From the NCBI RefSeq assembly GCF_013314975.1, contig NZ_JABTYH010000016.1, positions 22,186 to 86,185 on the forward strand: a stretch of DNA of 64,000 nt, written 5' to 3'. The stretch's first letter is position 1, and each line of letters starts with the position of its first letter. Below are positions 8,968-17,051 of this stretch, piece after piece. Source of the stretch: Pseudarthrobacter oxydans (GTDB lineage Bacteria; Actinomycetota; Actinomycetes; Actinomycetales; Micrococcaceae). The notes below the pieces were generated by a model. That model was not told the origin of the DNA and made no database searches. It saw only the letters and a list, made by a program, of their open reading frames with translations. Made by a program: the position numbers and the translations under genes.

Positions 8968-9384
8968 ATGAGCCTCACCGAATGGGCTGACGATCTCGCC
9001 TACACCCTAAGAAATTCAGGTCACGGTATGGAGCAGATCACTTTGGCATCAGTCGAAGACCCCAAAAGTGGCGAGCTCGTCATAGAAACCGCTCGCAGAA
9101 CTGCAGCGCTTTCCGGATGGCCAGTCATCGAGATCTCAGCAAAGGACCTGAGACAAGCTGCGCAACTGCCAAGGCACGGCTACATAATCGTCAATGCAGG
9201 GTCGGGCAGACTGGCTCCCGAAGTACCTACTGCCGTGGCGGCGTTTCAGCACTTGGTCGGCGAAGATCTTCAGGTGGCACTACTGGTCCTGGGCGCACCG
9301 AAAGTCATCCAGGCACTACGGCGAGAGCCTGCGCTTGGGTGGCTCAGTCGAACGTTTCCTCTAGACGTACTTAGTTCCCGGTAG
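8968..9384 (+). CDS. hypothetical protein, possibly a P-loop-less AAA ATPase remnant
   Basis: 138 aa, not confidently recognised. Its second half (GYIIVNAGSGRLAPEVP ... VALLVLGAPKVIQALRRE ... LGWLSRTFPLDVL) follows the pattern of the Walker B to sensor region of the actinobacterial AAA ATPases found next to HTH genes in mobile islands (acidic/Ala-rich helix, LVLxGxP, then A..FL.R). No Walker A (GxxGxGKT) is present and the N-terminus is short, so it may be a shortened or inactivated copy. First gene after the tRNA-Thr; convergent with a Xre-type gene. Confidence 0.5.
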   Translation: MSLTEWADDLAYTLRNSGHGMEQITLASVEDPKSGELVIETARRTAALSGWPVIEISAKDLRQAAQLPRHGYIIVNAGSGRLAPEVPTAVAAFQHLVGEDLQVALLVLGAPKVIQALRREPALGWLSRTFPLDVLSSR

Positions 9385-9442
9385 AGGGCGGTGGCTACGG
9401 CATGGGCGGCCAGCCAGCTCCGGCATTGAGCGGGAGCTTGGA

Positions 9443-9760
9443 CTACGGAACATGTGAGGATGCTTCGGGGCTTGAGTCGTCGGATCCCTGCTTCGGTGGC
9501 AGGATCAAATCCCCCACGTCGACTCCCAAGACGGCGGCTATATCCCACAAACGCTCGTAGGCGACGCTCTTCCGTCCCCACTCGATGCCGATGACCATGT
9601 TCCTGCTAAATCCGCCTTCCAGCGCCAAGGCCTCCTGGCTAAGGCCCCGTTCAAGGCGAAGAGTGCGGATTCTGGCGCCCACCTCGCGTCGTCGGGCCGC
9701 CCAGCGGTCGAGAATGTCTTCGGGGGTTTGGCTCGGTCTAACTGGCACACTCAATGTCAT
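9443..9760 (-). CDS. XRE-family helix-turn-helix regulator
   Basis: 105 aa. An HTH_3 domain covers residues about 26-85: VGARIRTLRLERGLSQEALALEGGF is the classical helix 1 to helix 3 pattern, followed by WGRKSVAYERLWDIAAVLGVDVGDLI. Acidic/Ser-rich tail. Divergent from the three-gene phosphoesterase cassette starting at 9853 with about 90 bp between them, so it probably controls that promoter and its own. Confidence 0.8.
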   Translation of the reverse strand: MTLSVPVRPSQTPEDILDRWAARRREVGARIRTLRLERGLSQEALALEGGFSRNMVIGIEWGRKSVAYERLWDIAAVLGVDVGDLILPPKQGSDDSSPEASSHVP

Positions 9761-9852
9761 TGGAAGGAGACACGAATGTCTGCTCTACTAGTGGCACATA
9801 GCTAATGGAGTTTCATCACACTCTGCGTTGAAGAGGGAGAAGGAAAAGAGCA

Positions 9853-10077
9853 ATGGCGATAGCAGTAATCCTCGATCTAGCAAGCACGATTACTCTCGGC
9901 GACATGAAACACTTCCTGAGTCTCGCCCCTGCGGATATGTCGGACGACGACGAAATTCTTTGCCTGCCTGACTTCAAGACCGGCCATCCGTACTACTTGG
10001 CCATTCCTACGCCAGCAGCCTCTTCGTCCCCCATAGACCCGGTTACGTCACCGGCTGAAAGCCTTGGCAAGCCGTGA
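9853..10077 (+). CDS. small hypothetical protein, first gene of phosphoesterase cassette
   Basis: 74 aa, no recognised family. Starts ATG after AGGGAGAAGGAAAAGAG, a strong ribosome site. A short hydrophobic N-terminus is followed by an acidic patch (DMSDDDEI). Its stop overlaps the next start (GTGA at 10074), so the two are translationally coupled. Confidence 0.6.
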   Translation: MAIAVILDLASTITLGDMKHFLSLAPADMSDDDEILCLPDFKTGHPYYLAIPTPAASSSPIDPVTSPAESLGKP

Positions 10078-10391
10078 GTCAAGGTCTGACCAATGACGAA
10101 AAGGGCGCCTATCTAGTCACTACCGCAACAGGGAGCCGCTACGTCCTGGACCTGGATAACAGGACGGCAAGCCGACAGATGGCGGCCACTGCCCCTCGTA
10201 AAGATTTCCTCGACGTTGATTTGTCGCGCCTCCGGCGTGATGGCCAGACACTCGAGCTGCTGATGGTCGAGGATTGCAGGGTCGGCGAACCCGCAAAGCT
10301 TTGGCTACAAGTTAGGACTGATGCCGCAGTGACGCTGCGCACCACCTCCCCGGTTGTCCGGATCGAGCCTCTGGTGGCCGACCATGGGTAA
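10074..10391 (+). CDS. hypothetical protein, second gene of phosphoesterase cassette
   Basis: 105 aa, soluble, no recognised family. Start GTG overlaps the 9853 gene by 4 bp, and the last 8 bp overlap the metallophosphoesterase start. Such coupling suggests that the three proteins work together. A pattern such as SRYVLDLDNRTASR ... LEVMVEDCRVG-like beta-rich sequence suggests a small beta-sandwich, but that is inference only. Confidence 0.6.
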   Translation: MSQGLTNDEKGAYLVTTATGSRYVLDLDNRTASRQMAATAPRKDFLDVDLSRLRRDGQTLELLMVEDCRVGEPAKLWLQVRTDAAVTLRTTSPVVRIEPLVADHG

Positions 10392-11178
10392 AGCCGATGC
10401 AATCGCGGTGTTCGGGGACTGGCACGGAGACATTCAGTGGGCCAGGCTAGCCATCAATTCCGCGGCGCGTGAAGGCGTTCGGGTCATCGTCTCCGTGGGA
10501 GACTGGGGAGTTGACTGGCCCGGCCCCAAGCGCGGGTTGCAGGACACGAGGCTGAACAAAGCCCTTGTCGCGAATGAGCAGGTTCTTGTGCTGTCACCTG
10601 GTAACCACGATTGCCTCGAAAACATTAGCAAGCTGCCCGTCGATGATGACGGGCTGATCACTTGGCGCAGCAACTTCAAGATTCTTCCCAAAGGAGGCCG
10701 CTCGGTTATCGCCGGCCATACAGTGGGAGGCGTCGGAGGCGCATATTCTGTGGACAAGGAGCTTCGCGTTCCGACCAAGAATTGGTTCAGCGACGAGGAG
10801 CTAACGGCAGAGCAAGCAAGGCAGTTAATCGCCGGCGGCCCTGTCGAGATACTCATCTCACACGACGCCCCCCTGGGCGTACATGTAACGTCACAGCTCG
10901 ATCTGCCGGGAGATGTTCAGAAGAGAGCTAATCGCACTAGGCGCCTGCTCGCTGACATCGTGCGAGAAATACAGCCTCCGAACTTGCTATGCGGACACCA
11001 CCACCAGCGCGTTGTCGATTACATTGCCCATCCCGGTGGATCTGACACCCGCGTGGACGTCCTCGGTATGGAGCATGACCGTCAAGGCAACGGCGTGATC
11101 CTCAGACCCGGCAGTGGCGGCCTCAGAGTCGAACCGCTTGAGATCCGGGGCTGCCGACCCGGCGAGCGTAATCGTTAA
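10384..11178 (+). CDS. calcineurin-like metallophosphoesterase
   Basis: 264 aa. All phosphoesterase motifs are in order: FGDWHGD (GDxHG), VSVGDWGVDW (GDxxDxG variant), LSPGNHDC (GNHD), ISHDAPLG (His) and LCGHHHQR (GHxH). A two-metal phosphoesterase acting on phosphodiesters or nucleotides; substrate unknown. ATG at 10384 is chosen over the in-frame ATG at 10354 because motif I then lies 10-12 residues from the start, as in the family. Third gene of a tightly overlapped operon divergent from a Xre gene, an arrangement seen in mobile-element regulatory or defence cassettes. Confidence 0.85.
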   Translation: MGKADAIAVFGDWHGDIQWARLAINSAAREGVRVIVSVGDWGVDWPGPKRGLQDTRLNKALVANEQVLVLSPGNHDCLENISKLPVDDDGLITWRSNFKILPKGGRSVIAGHTVGGVGGAYSVDKELRVPTKNWFSDEELTAEQARQLIAGGPVEILISHDAPLGVHVTSQLDLPGDVQKRANRTRRLLADIVREIQPPNLLCGHHHQRVVDYIAHPGGSDTRVDVLGMEHDRQGNGVILRPGSGGLRVEPLEIRGCRPGERNR

Positions 11179-11256
11179 ATCCTCTTCTATCGGCGATAGC
11201 GGCCAGAACACTGGAGGATTCGGCCGGCCCGTGTCGGTCGGACATCCTATTAATGA

Positions 11257-11433
11257 CGGGACATCGTCATCGATGACCACCCGGCCGTTAAGGGAGCCCA
11301 CACACCCACTTGGAATCAGCTCGTCTTCGACAGGCCCTACAACCGGCACTTGGATATGCCGCGGCTGAGCGTATGGCGGAACTGGCGTGAAGCGGTCTAT
11401 CCGATGCTGGAGAAGAGCTTCGCACTGCGCTGA
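11257..11433 (+). pseudogene. C-terminal fragment of a lost gene
   Basis: A 58-codon open frame with no start codon ends at a TGA at 11431. It reads with natural-looking composition (TWNQLVFDRPYNRHLDMPRL, then VWRNWREAVYPMLEKSFALR). It is followed 19 bp later by a good terminator, as a gene end would be. It sits beside iteron-like repeats, so a replication or plasmid-maintenance protein is possible, but no family is recognised. Confidence 0.4.
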
Positions 11434-11451
11434 CCGGCGCTGACCGACCAC

Positions 11452-11488
11452 GCCCGTCCCCTGATACCGACCAGGGGGCGGGCCTTTT
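11452..11488 (+). terminator. rho-independent terminator
   Basis: GCCCGTCCCCTG / CAGGGGGCGGGC stem (one G·T pair) with an 8-nt loop, then CTTTTG. It follows the gene fragment ending at 11433. Confidence 0.75.
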
Positions 11489-11912
11489 GACACCCCTCTT
11501 TGAGTGCCGGCCGGCCATCACACCGGCAGAGTGCCCCACCGCCAAAACCCTGCATCAGCCAAAAAACCTACCGTTTTGGGGGCAAATCCCACCCTCTGCC
11601 ACCCGTGTACCGACCGCCGGTCGGTAGTTTCTATGCCCTGTTTTGCCGCGGATTCTAGGGGTTTTTGGGTGCCCGGGAAGGGGAATACCGACCAGACCGA
11701 CCGGGGAACAACGTCTCCATAAGGGAACAGTGATGTGTTGTGTTTTGGGAGGGGAAACATCATCACTGTGGCCCTATGTGTATGTGTGTGTTTTAAGGTA
11801 GGTAAGTAGGTATAGATAGATAGAAGGGCCCTTTCGCCCTTTGTTTCCGGGGTTTTTGATTCCGAACTTCTCCCTACCACCCGGTCGGTAGTGGTCGGTA
11901 GTGGTCGGTAGT
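11465..11912. repeat. iteron-rich, AT-richer stretch resembling a plasmid replication origin
   Basis: Copies of TACCGACC / GGTCGGTA occur at 11465-11472, as a perfect 19-bp palindrome TACCGACCG-C-CGGTCGGTA at 11608-11626, at 11686-11693, and as three tandem 10-bp units (GTGGTCGGTA period) at 11883-11910. Between them lie a long hairpin (CAGTGATG 11728 / CATCACTG 11761) and a low-complexity A/T/G-rich tract (11773-11823) that could serve as an unwinding element. Replication origins of iteron plasmids are built this way. No intact rep gene is adjacent, so it is probably a relic. Confidence 0.5.
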
Positions 11913-12050
11913 CCCTTCTCCGGTCCAGAAACGGCCCAGCGTAAAAGACTCGCGGTTTTTAGCGCTTGGTCCGGGGCAGAAGGGGGGGCACCGTGCCCCC
12001 CTACACCTGCAAGTCGCTCAGCTACGCATGGCGCCGCACACTCTTCAGGC

Positions 12051-12481
12051 ATGAGCACCTCTCCAGTGAACCGCCAGCCGCAGGGCATCCCCGCCGCCCA
12101 CCCCGAGACGTCCATCAGCCTCGCTGCCGACGCCTTTATCCGTCTGGCGCCGGGAGAGTCCGAAGACTTCACCGAGTACGCCGATGGCGACGTCATCACC
12201 CGGCTGTCTGTCCTGTGCTCGGACGACGGCGGCACCTTCCATGAGGAGGCGTCCAAGTTCCTGAACTTTTAGGGACATCATTCCGGCCGCCGACCTGGGC
12301 ACCGATGAGGCCTGCCGCGATTCCTGGCTGGACGCCAACAGCCTCATCATCGAGACCTACCTGCCGGGACCACTACGACGCCGATGTGGACAACCACGAC
12401 TGGGAGAACGTCCGGGCCGAATGTGGCGCCTCCATCCAGGCCGACTCCGTCAGCGAGTCGCTGATCGCTAACGAAGCGTGA
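12051..12481 (+). pseudogene. frameshifted hypothetical gene
   Basis: Begins MSTSPVNRQPQ and runs 73 codons to a TAG at 12270. The reading clearly continues in another frame (DIIPAADLGTDEACRD..., then after a second shift HYDADVDNHDWENV...) to a TGA at 12479. At least two single-base frameshifts, near 12266 and 12364, break it. Product unknown; the composition is acidic. A CTACGCAT motif lies 20 bp before the start. Confidence 0.6.
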
Positions 12482-13212
12482 AACCGGTCGAAGGATCGTC
12501 CCTGACGCCCGCGTTCAGCAGTGCTCTCGACCGCTCACCAGGGGTCGCCGCTGTTCGCTCAAGCCCGGACCGACAGTCGCGAAGCCGCGCATCATCGCTG
12601 GGATGCTGCTGAGAAGCGCGATCGCCCCCGTTCAACAGCTGAAAACAGGTGATCAGCTGTCCTCTGGCGGCCTACGCATGGACTATGGCAGAGGTGGTCC
12701 CGTTCGCGGTCCGCTTCAACCAGCATTGGCTTCTCCTTGAGTGGTCGTTGTTTGATAACTTCATAGCGAACTGCCCCTGAGCGGTGGCGCTACGATCGAT
12801 ACTGTGGTCGGCGCGAGGAAGTTACAGAGCACCGGTGGACATCAGTCAGATCCAGGGTTGAGGAGTTAGGCCAGGATTCCGCGTGCGGAAGAACGGAAGC
12901 TCCAAAAACACCCGGCTGAACTCAGATGACCGGCTGCTCGTCTACTGAACTCGCAAGATCCTTCCGGTGTCCATCTCTTCCTGTTCCCAACCCCGGATAC
13001 CCTGTCTGGGATCGCACGTCAGAGTTGGGCCTTCGGGCAGACAACTGCGACTCCAAACGCTGTACAGCATGCTGAAAAGCTATGGGGTGCCGGTCGTAGG
13101 ATGGGGCGACGATTGAGAGGCACGGCAAAGGCACCCGTCCGTTTGCCCGATCCGCGGCAGACACCCATCGAGGACAGCCAGACCGGGCTCGGACTCAACA
13201 TACGATGTCGTC
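12482..13212. other. 730-bp stretch without a supported gene
   Basis: No ORF with a plausible start, ribosome site and natural composition on either strand; the only frames are short and antisense-like. One CCTACGCAT motif occurs at 12672. Probably eroded island DNA. Confidence 0.6.
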
Positions 13213-13857
13213 ATGACGACAACGTTGAGGGTTGGTGCCGCACAGGTTGATTTCGAGGAGGCAAAGGACTGGGCAATCGAGTATTTGGTTGGGAGACGAG
13301 GAGCTTCGGCGTACCCGGCATACGACGGGTACCCGGGATCGGACGGTGATCTGATCGCGCCGCAGGATCTTCCGGCCGTCGTCTTACTCAATGTGTCGAA
13401 CAAGCCTCTGAAGGTCTACTACGGCCTGCAGAGTCAGCTGGAGCTGCTCAATAAGCGATTGCAGAGCCCGGATCTGAAGGGCAGCCTGCGTGACGCGTCG
13501 GTTGCCACTTTGGAAGCTATTGCCGACCTCTTCGACGTTCTGGAAGAGAGGCCCGCAGACAACGTAAAGCTCACCACCTTGTCTAAAGTTCTCCACCGTA
13601 AACGCCCAGAACTGCTGCCGCTCTTCGATGCCAAGATCCGCTACTGCTACACCGACTGTGTCGGCGCTCCCGTTCCTCCCAAGAAGAATCGAAGTAAGCG
13701 GGACTACCGGCTGGCATGGCTGGAAGCGCTGCAACGTGATTTGGATGGGCAATATGCACAATGGGAGGAGATCGCATCCATAGCCCCAGGGCCAAGAATT
13801 TCCCCTTTGCGAGCCTTGGACATCATTGGCTGGGAGCTGGGCCGCCGCAAGAACTGA
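13213..13857 (+). CDS. hypothetical protein, DUF6308-like
   Basis: 214 aa soluble protein. The pattern of an N-terminal YLVGRRG..AYPAYD segment, a central LSKVLHRKRPELLPLFDAKIRYCY block and a C-terminal RALDIIGWELG recalls the actinobacterial DUF6308 family; that assignment is from memory of the family and is tentative. Function unknown. Isolated between eroded DNA and the zinc-ribbon nuclease gene. Confidence 0.65.
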   Translation: MTTTLRVGAAQVDFEEAKDWAIEYLVGRRGASAYPAYDGYPGSDGDLIAPQDLPAVVLLNVSNKPLKVYYGLQSQLELLNKRLQSPDLKGSLRDASVATLEAIADLFDVLEERPADNVKLTTLSKVLHRKRPELLPLFDAKIRYCYTDCVGAPVPPKKNRSKRDYRLAWLEALQRDLDGQYAQWEEIASIAPGPRISPLRALDIIGWELGRRKN

Positions 13858-14163
13858 TGGGTACGTGGTCCGGTGGTCGCCCGCCCGAGCTCGAGAATTC
13901 GTTCAATATCGGCAATGGCGGTTGGTGCTCGACGTCGTCCTAGAACGTAGCCTGCGGCTAAAGCGACCAAGGCCCGTGTGGATTTGATCGGGGTAGCGGC
14001 GCCGTTGTCGCCGTACCAGCGCGCCTCAACTTTCGCTCCTAACTTTCCGTGCCTGGCGTGAACCGAAGCTTCAAGTCTCGACGATACGGCGGCACCTATT
14101 TTCCAACTCTCAGATCCTCCCTCGTTGGGCGGGTGCCCCTTATATTGGGAGCTGCACGAGAAT

Positions 14164-16065
14164 ATGGGGGACGTTTTGGCGACACCGCAGGCTTGTTCGA
14201 CCTTGGGCTGCTCAGACCAAGCTGCCTACCGCACGACCAGCAAACCTTCCTGGTGTCTGGATTGTATTGGGCAGATCCTGGAACAGGGCGGACTCAAAGC
14301 CTTGGAGCCCTTCCCCGGCCGTGACAACTGGTGGCTCACCGAGTGCATGGAGTGCCACGTCACTGCCCACTACAAGTTCACCTACATCACCGACAAGAAC
14401 GCCGAAAACGAAAAGACCTGCCGCGCCTGCCACTGGCGGACGTGGGCAGAACACTGCAGGGCAGGCAATCCGCTGGACGCCATAGGAGTCATGCTCCAGA
14501 CGATCCTGCGCGCTCAGAAACCTGATCTGGTTCTGGGCCTCCTCCCCGAGCCTGAGGGCCAGCAGTACCTCGACGCGCATTGGTGGCCCGAGGAGAGGCT
14601 GAGGGCCCACCTTGACCGCCACGGGTTCGACTTCATCTCGGACACGGTCGAGGTCAACGACGGCATGGACCCTCTCGTTGGCAGATGCCGGGAGTGCGGC
14701 AGGATCACAGCGCAGCGACTGGGCGACTACAGCTGGGGTTGTTCGTGCAAACAGAACAAGAGGTCGGTGACGCCTGGGGCAAAAGCCTCGGGGCGGCAGT
14801 TGCTGGTTGATTCCGGCAGCGACGCGTTGTCGTGGTGGGACTATGAACGCAATGATGAAGCATCCCTGCAGACGGTGACTCTGAAAGCACGGCGGGTCTG
14901 CCATTGGAAGTGCCCCACCTGCGGGCACCGGTTTCCGGAAAAGGTCAATGACATGACCGCTCTGCGACCCTCCTGCCCGGTGTGCAAAGCTGCACGGAGC
15001 GCCGAGTGGAGCAAAGAGTATGAACGCTGGAAAGTCACACCGGTTGCCGACGTTCCTGAACTTCTGGCTGCCTGGATCGACGAGGAAGACCCGTCCCAGG
15101 TAATGGTCGTCGGAGGTAGCGATTATCCTCTGAAGCGGTTCAAATGCCCTGAAGGCCACACCTGCAGCCTGGTTCCCCTGACCTTCCTTCAATCCGGTTG
15201 CCCCAGCTGCAAAGCTGCACAGACCCGACAGGCGGGCCGGCCTACGGTGGCGGACCTGTTGCCCGAGATCGCAAGCCAGTGGCATCCGACCCGAAACGGC
15301 AAGCTCACCCCGCAAACCGTAGTGTGGGACTCGAAGCGCCCTATCTGGTGGGTTGCAGACTGCTGCGGTAACGAATGGCCCGCCACCCCTCGGGACCGCG
15401 ACAAGTACGACCGCCTCCGCTGTCCCAAGTGCGAAACCAAGCTTGGATCACTCGCGTGGCAGGACCCCGGGCTGGCGGCGGAATGGAGCCCCTCCAATCC
15501 CGTGTCAGCCTGGCACGTTAGGCCGTACGGGAAAACAGACTTTGACCCTGAATGGGTTTGCGCAATCAACAGTGCGCACGTCTGGCCTAGTTCTTTGACT
15601 GTGCGTTCCAATGGAGCAGGCTGCCCTGAATGCAAAATGGTGGGCAAATCCAAGATTGAACTGGCCCACCACGCTGCTGCCGAGATTGCCTTCTCTGGGG
15701 CCCGTTCCGGCGCAGTACTGCGGCACGCCTCATTCAGGACCAGGAAATCGTGGTCGGCTGACATCAGCGCAGCCATCGCTGGTCACCCGGTCGTTATCGA
15801 ATACGACGGCGCATACTGGCACGGGCACCCCTCCAAGGTCCTCGTCGATGAACACAAAACTCGGGATTTGCTGGAAGCCGGCTATCTCGTGGTCCGACTA
15901 CGCGAAGACGACCTCCCTGCACTGGACATCCAGCATCACCACTATCAGGAACTGCGCGTCTACTCAGCGGCACCCAAGCCGCAGGAGGTTGTGAAGGCCG
16001 TCCAGGAATGGGTCTCCACGCGAGACCCCGCTCAGCCGCGGAGCACGCCCCCCGACAGCCAGTGA
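14164..16065 (+). CDS. multi-zinc-ribbon protein with C-terminal Vsr/PD-(D/E)XK-like nuclease domain
   Basis: 633 aa from the ATG at 14164 (GGAG upstream); an in-frame ATG at 14125 gives 646 aa. About a dozen CxxC or CC pairs occur throughout (CLDC, CMEC, CRAC, CREC, CPTC, CPVC, CPSC, CPKC, CPEC). The second half contains DUF4379-type probable zinc-ribbon repeats (SQWHPTRNGKLTPQTV, then AAEWSPSNPVSAWHVRP). The C-terminal ~110 residues look like a very-short-patch-repair or restriction-endonuclease fold: SKIELAHH, SADISAAIAGHPVVIEYDGAYWHGH, then VRLREDDLPALD, where ADIS and EYDG give the acidic residues. Likely a DNA-acting nuclease, possibly anti-phage. It stands alone in the island. Confidence 0.75.
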   Translation: MGDVLATPQACSTLGCSDQAAYRTTSKPSWCLDCIGQILEQGGLKALEPFPGRDNWWLTECMECHVTAHYKFTYITDKNAENEKTCRACHWRTWAEHCRAGNPLDAIGVMLQTILRAQKPDLVLGLLPEPEGQQYLDAHWWPEERLRAHLDRHGFDFISDTVEVNDGMDPLVGRCRECGRITAQRLGDYSWGCSCKQNKRSVTPGAKASGRQLLVDSGSDALSWWDYERNDEASLQTVTLKARRVCHWKCPTCGHRFPEKVNDMTALRPSCPVCKAARSAEWSKEYERWKVTPVADVPELLAAWIDEEDPSQVMVVGGSDYPLKRFKCPEGHTCSLVPLTFLQSGCPSCKAAQTRQAGRPTVADLLPEIASQWHPTRNGKLTPQTVVWDSKRPIWWVADCCGNEWPATPRDRDKYDRLRCPKCETKLGSLAWQDPGLAAEWSPSNPVSAWHVRPYGKTDFDPEWVCAINSAHVWPSSLTVRSNGAGCPECKMVGKSKIELAHHAAAEIAFSGARSGAVLRHASFRTRKSWSADISAAIAGHPVVIEYDGAYWHGHPSKVLVDEHKTRDLLEAGYLVVRLREDDLPALDIQHHHYQELRVYSAAPKPQEVVKAVQEWVSTRDPAQPRSTPPDSQ

Positions 16066-16104
16066 AGACAAGCCGGTGAAGACTCTCACTGCTCTCTCCG
16101 CACA

Positions 16105-16224
16105 CATGCCAAGCACGAAGTCCCTGATGGCCGTGTCGTGGGTGGCCCGGGCCCATTGCTGGGTGGAGTCCCGGGCGCGTGATACGGCAGAGGGGTGCCA
16201 GGTCAGTACACGCCAGAAATCCAC
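16105..16224 (-). pseudogene. internally deleted RES-domain toxin
   Basis: Reads (M)DFWRVLTWHPSAVS and jumps directly to RARDSTQQWAR, whereas the intact paralogue at 49820-50374 has about 105 residues between the same two landmarks (MEFWRVLNWHPDAS ... SRDRASTQQWAR). After this the frame drifts. The active-site Arg/Tyr/Ser region of the RES fold is gone, so it is dead. It lies 15 bp after the antitoxin remnant, as in the intact pair. Confidence 0.82.
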
Positions 16225-16239
16225 CTATGCGAACGCTCC

Positions 16240-16742
16240 CTACTCGTAGGCGCGGATCGCCTTCAGGACGGGAGCTGCCCCTTCGAACCGGTAGACATCG
16301 ATGGGCCGGGCACCCAGGTGGGGATCCTGGCCTTCCAGCCACAGCCGGGCCTGGGCCCGGGTGAAGGCACTGTGCAGGTGGCCGACCAGGGCGTCCAGGT
16401 CTGCCAGCTGGGCACGGTTTTCCTCGTCGGGTGAGTCCTTGCCGGACACCCACCTGCCCGGCCTGTCCTTGTTGACGCCGAGCAGGGCTGCCACCGCGTT
16501 GTTGCCGAGCGCGTCAATGAGTCGGCGCGTGACGGCGCGAGGGCCGTAGTCGGGCGAGTCCTTCAGACCGGCAAGGTTGACCGTGGCCGCCCCACCGGTG
16601 TCTTGGTGCGGGAACGGCTGCGGCGGCCCACGGGCTTGAATCCCTTGGGAAGCAGCACGACACCGTTCCGGACGACGACGCGGGCTTCCTTCCCGTCCGC
16701 CTTCACGACGACCGTCTGCTCTCCGGCCTTGCGCTTCACCAT
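16240..16742 (-). pseudogene. frameshifted Xre/MbcA/ParS antitoxin (partner of RES)
   Basis: Starts MVKRKAGEQTVVVKADGKE at 16742 in one frame. Near 16600 the homology moves to another frame (ATVNLAGLKDSPDYGPRAV ... VNKDRPGRW ... HLGARPIDVYRFEGAAP) and runs to 16240. The intact copy at 50375-50896 is collinear across both parts, so a one-base indel is the simplest explanation. A half-conserved operator (GCCCAACAGTTGATGTCGGG) sits before the start, as in the intact locus. Confidence 0.82.
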
Positions 16743-17051
16743 TCCCCGACATCAACTGTTGGGCGAGGCGGCCGGTAGGGGCCCGTCGCTTGACTGCTGT
16801 CGCGTCGAAACTAGTGCATACCAATAAGTTTCGAGATGCCTGCCTTCAATGTGTCTTATAATTGATGATTGGTACGCCGGGCGAGTTCAGGTGGTGAGTG
16901 CAACACCCTGAATTCCAAAAAGGGGTAGACCAAGGCGTTGACAGCCGCCCGGAACAGGAGGAGATTGAGGGCAATCCGCCGCTGGGCGCCGGGGATCCAT
17001 TTCACGGACGAGCCGGCATGCAGATGTGGCGGCTCCCTTCCCAGGGAGACC

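Noticed and set aside
13704..14120. Minus-strand frame reading SSRLEASVHARHGKLGAKVE, then ALVALAAGYVLGRRRAP
   Set aside because: Looks protein-like over 130 codons but has no start codon in a sensible place and overlaps the ends of two better-supported genes; kept only as a possible fragment.
16938..17051. Longer N-terminus of the G1-like peptidase
   Set aside because: The extra 38 residues are Arg-rich and would bury the signal peptide; the ATG at 17052 has a good ribosome site and gives a normal secretion signal.
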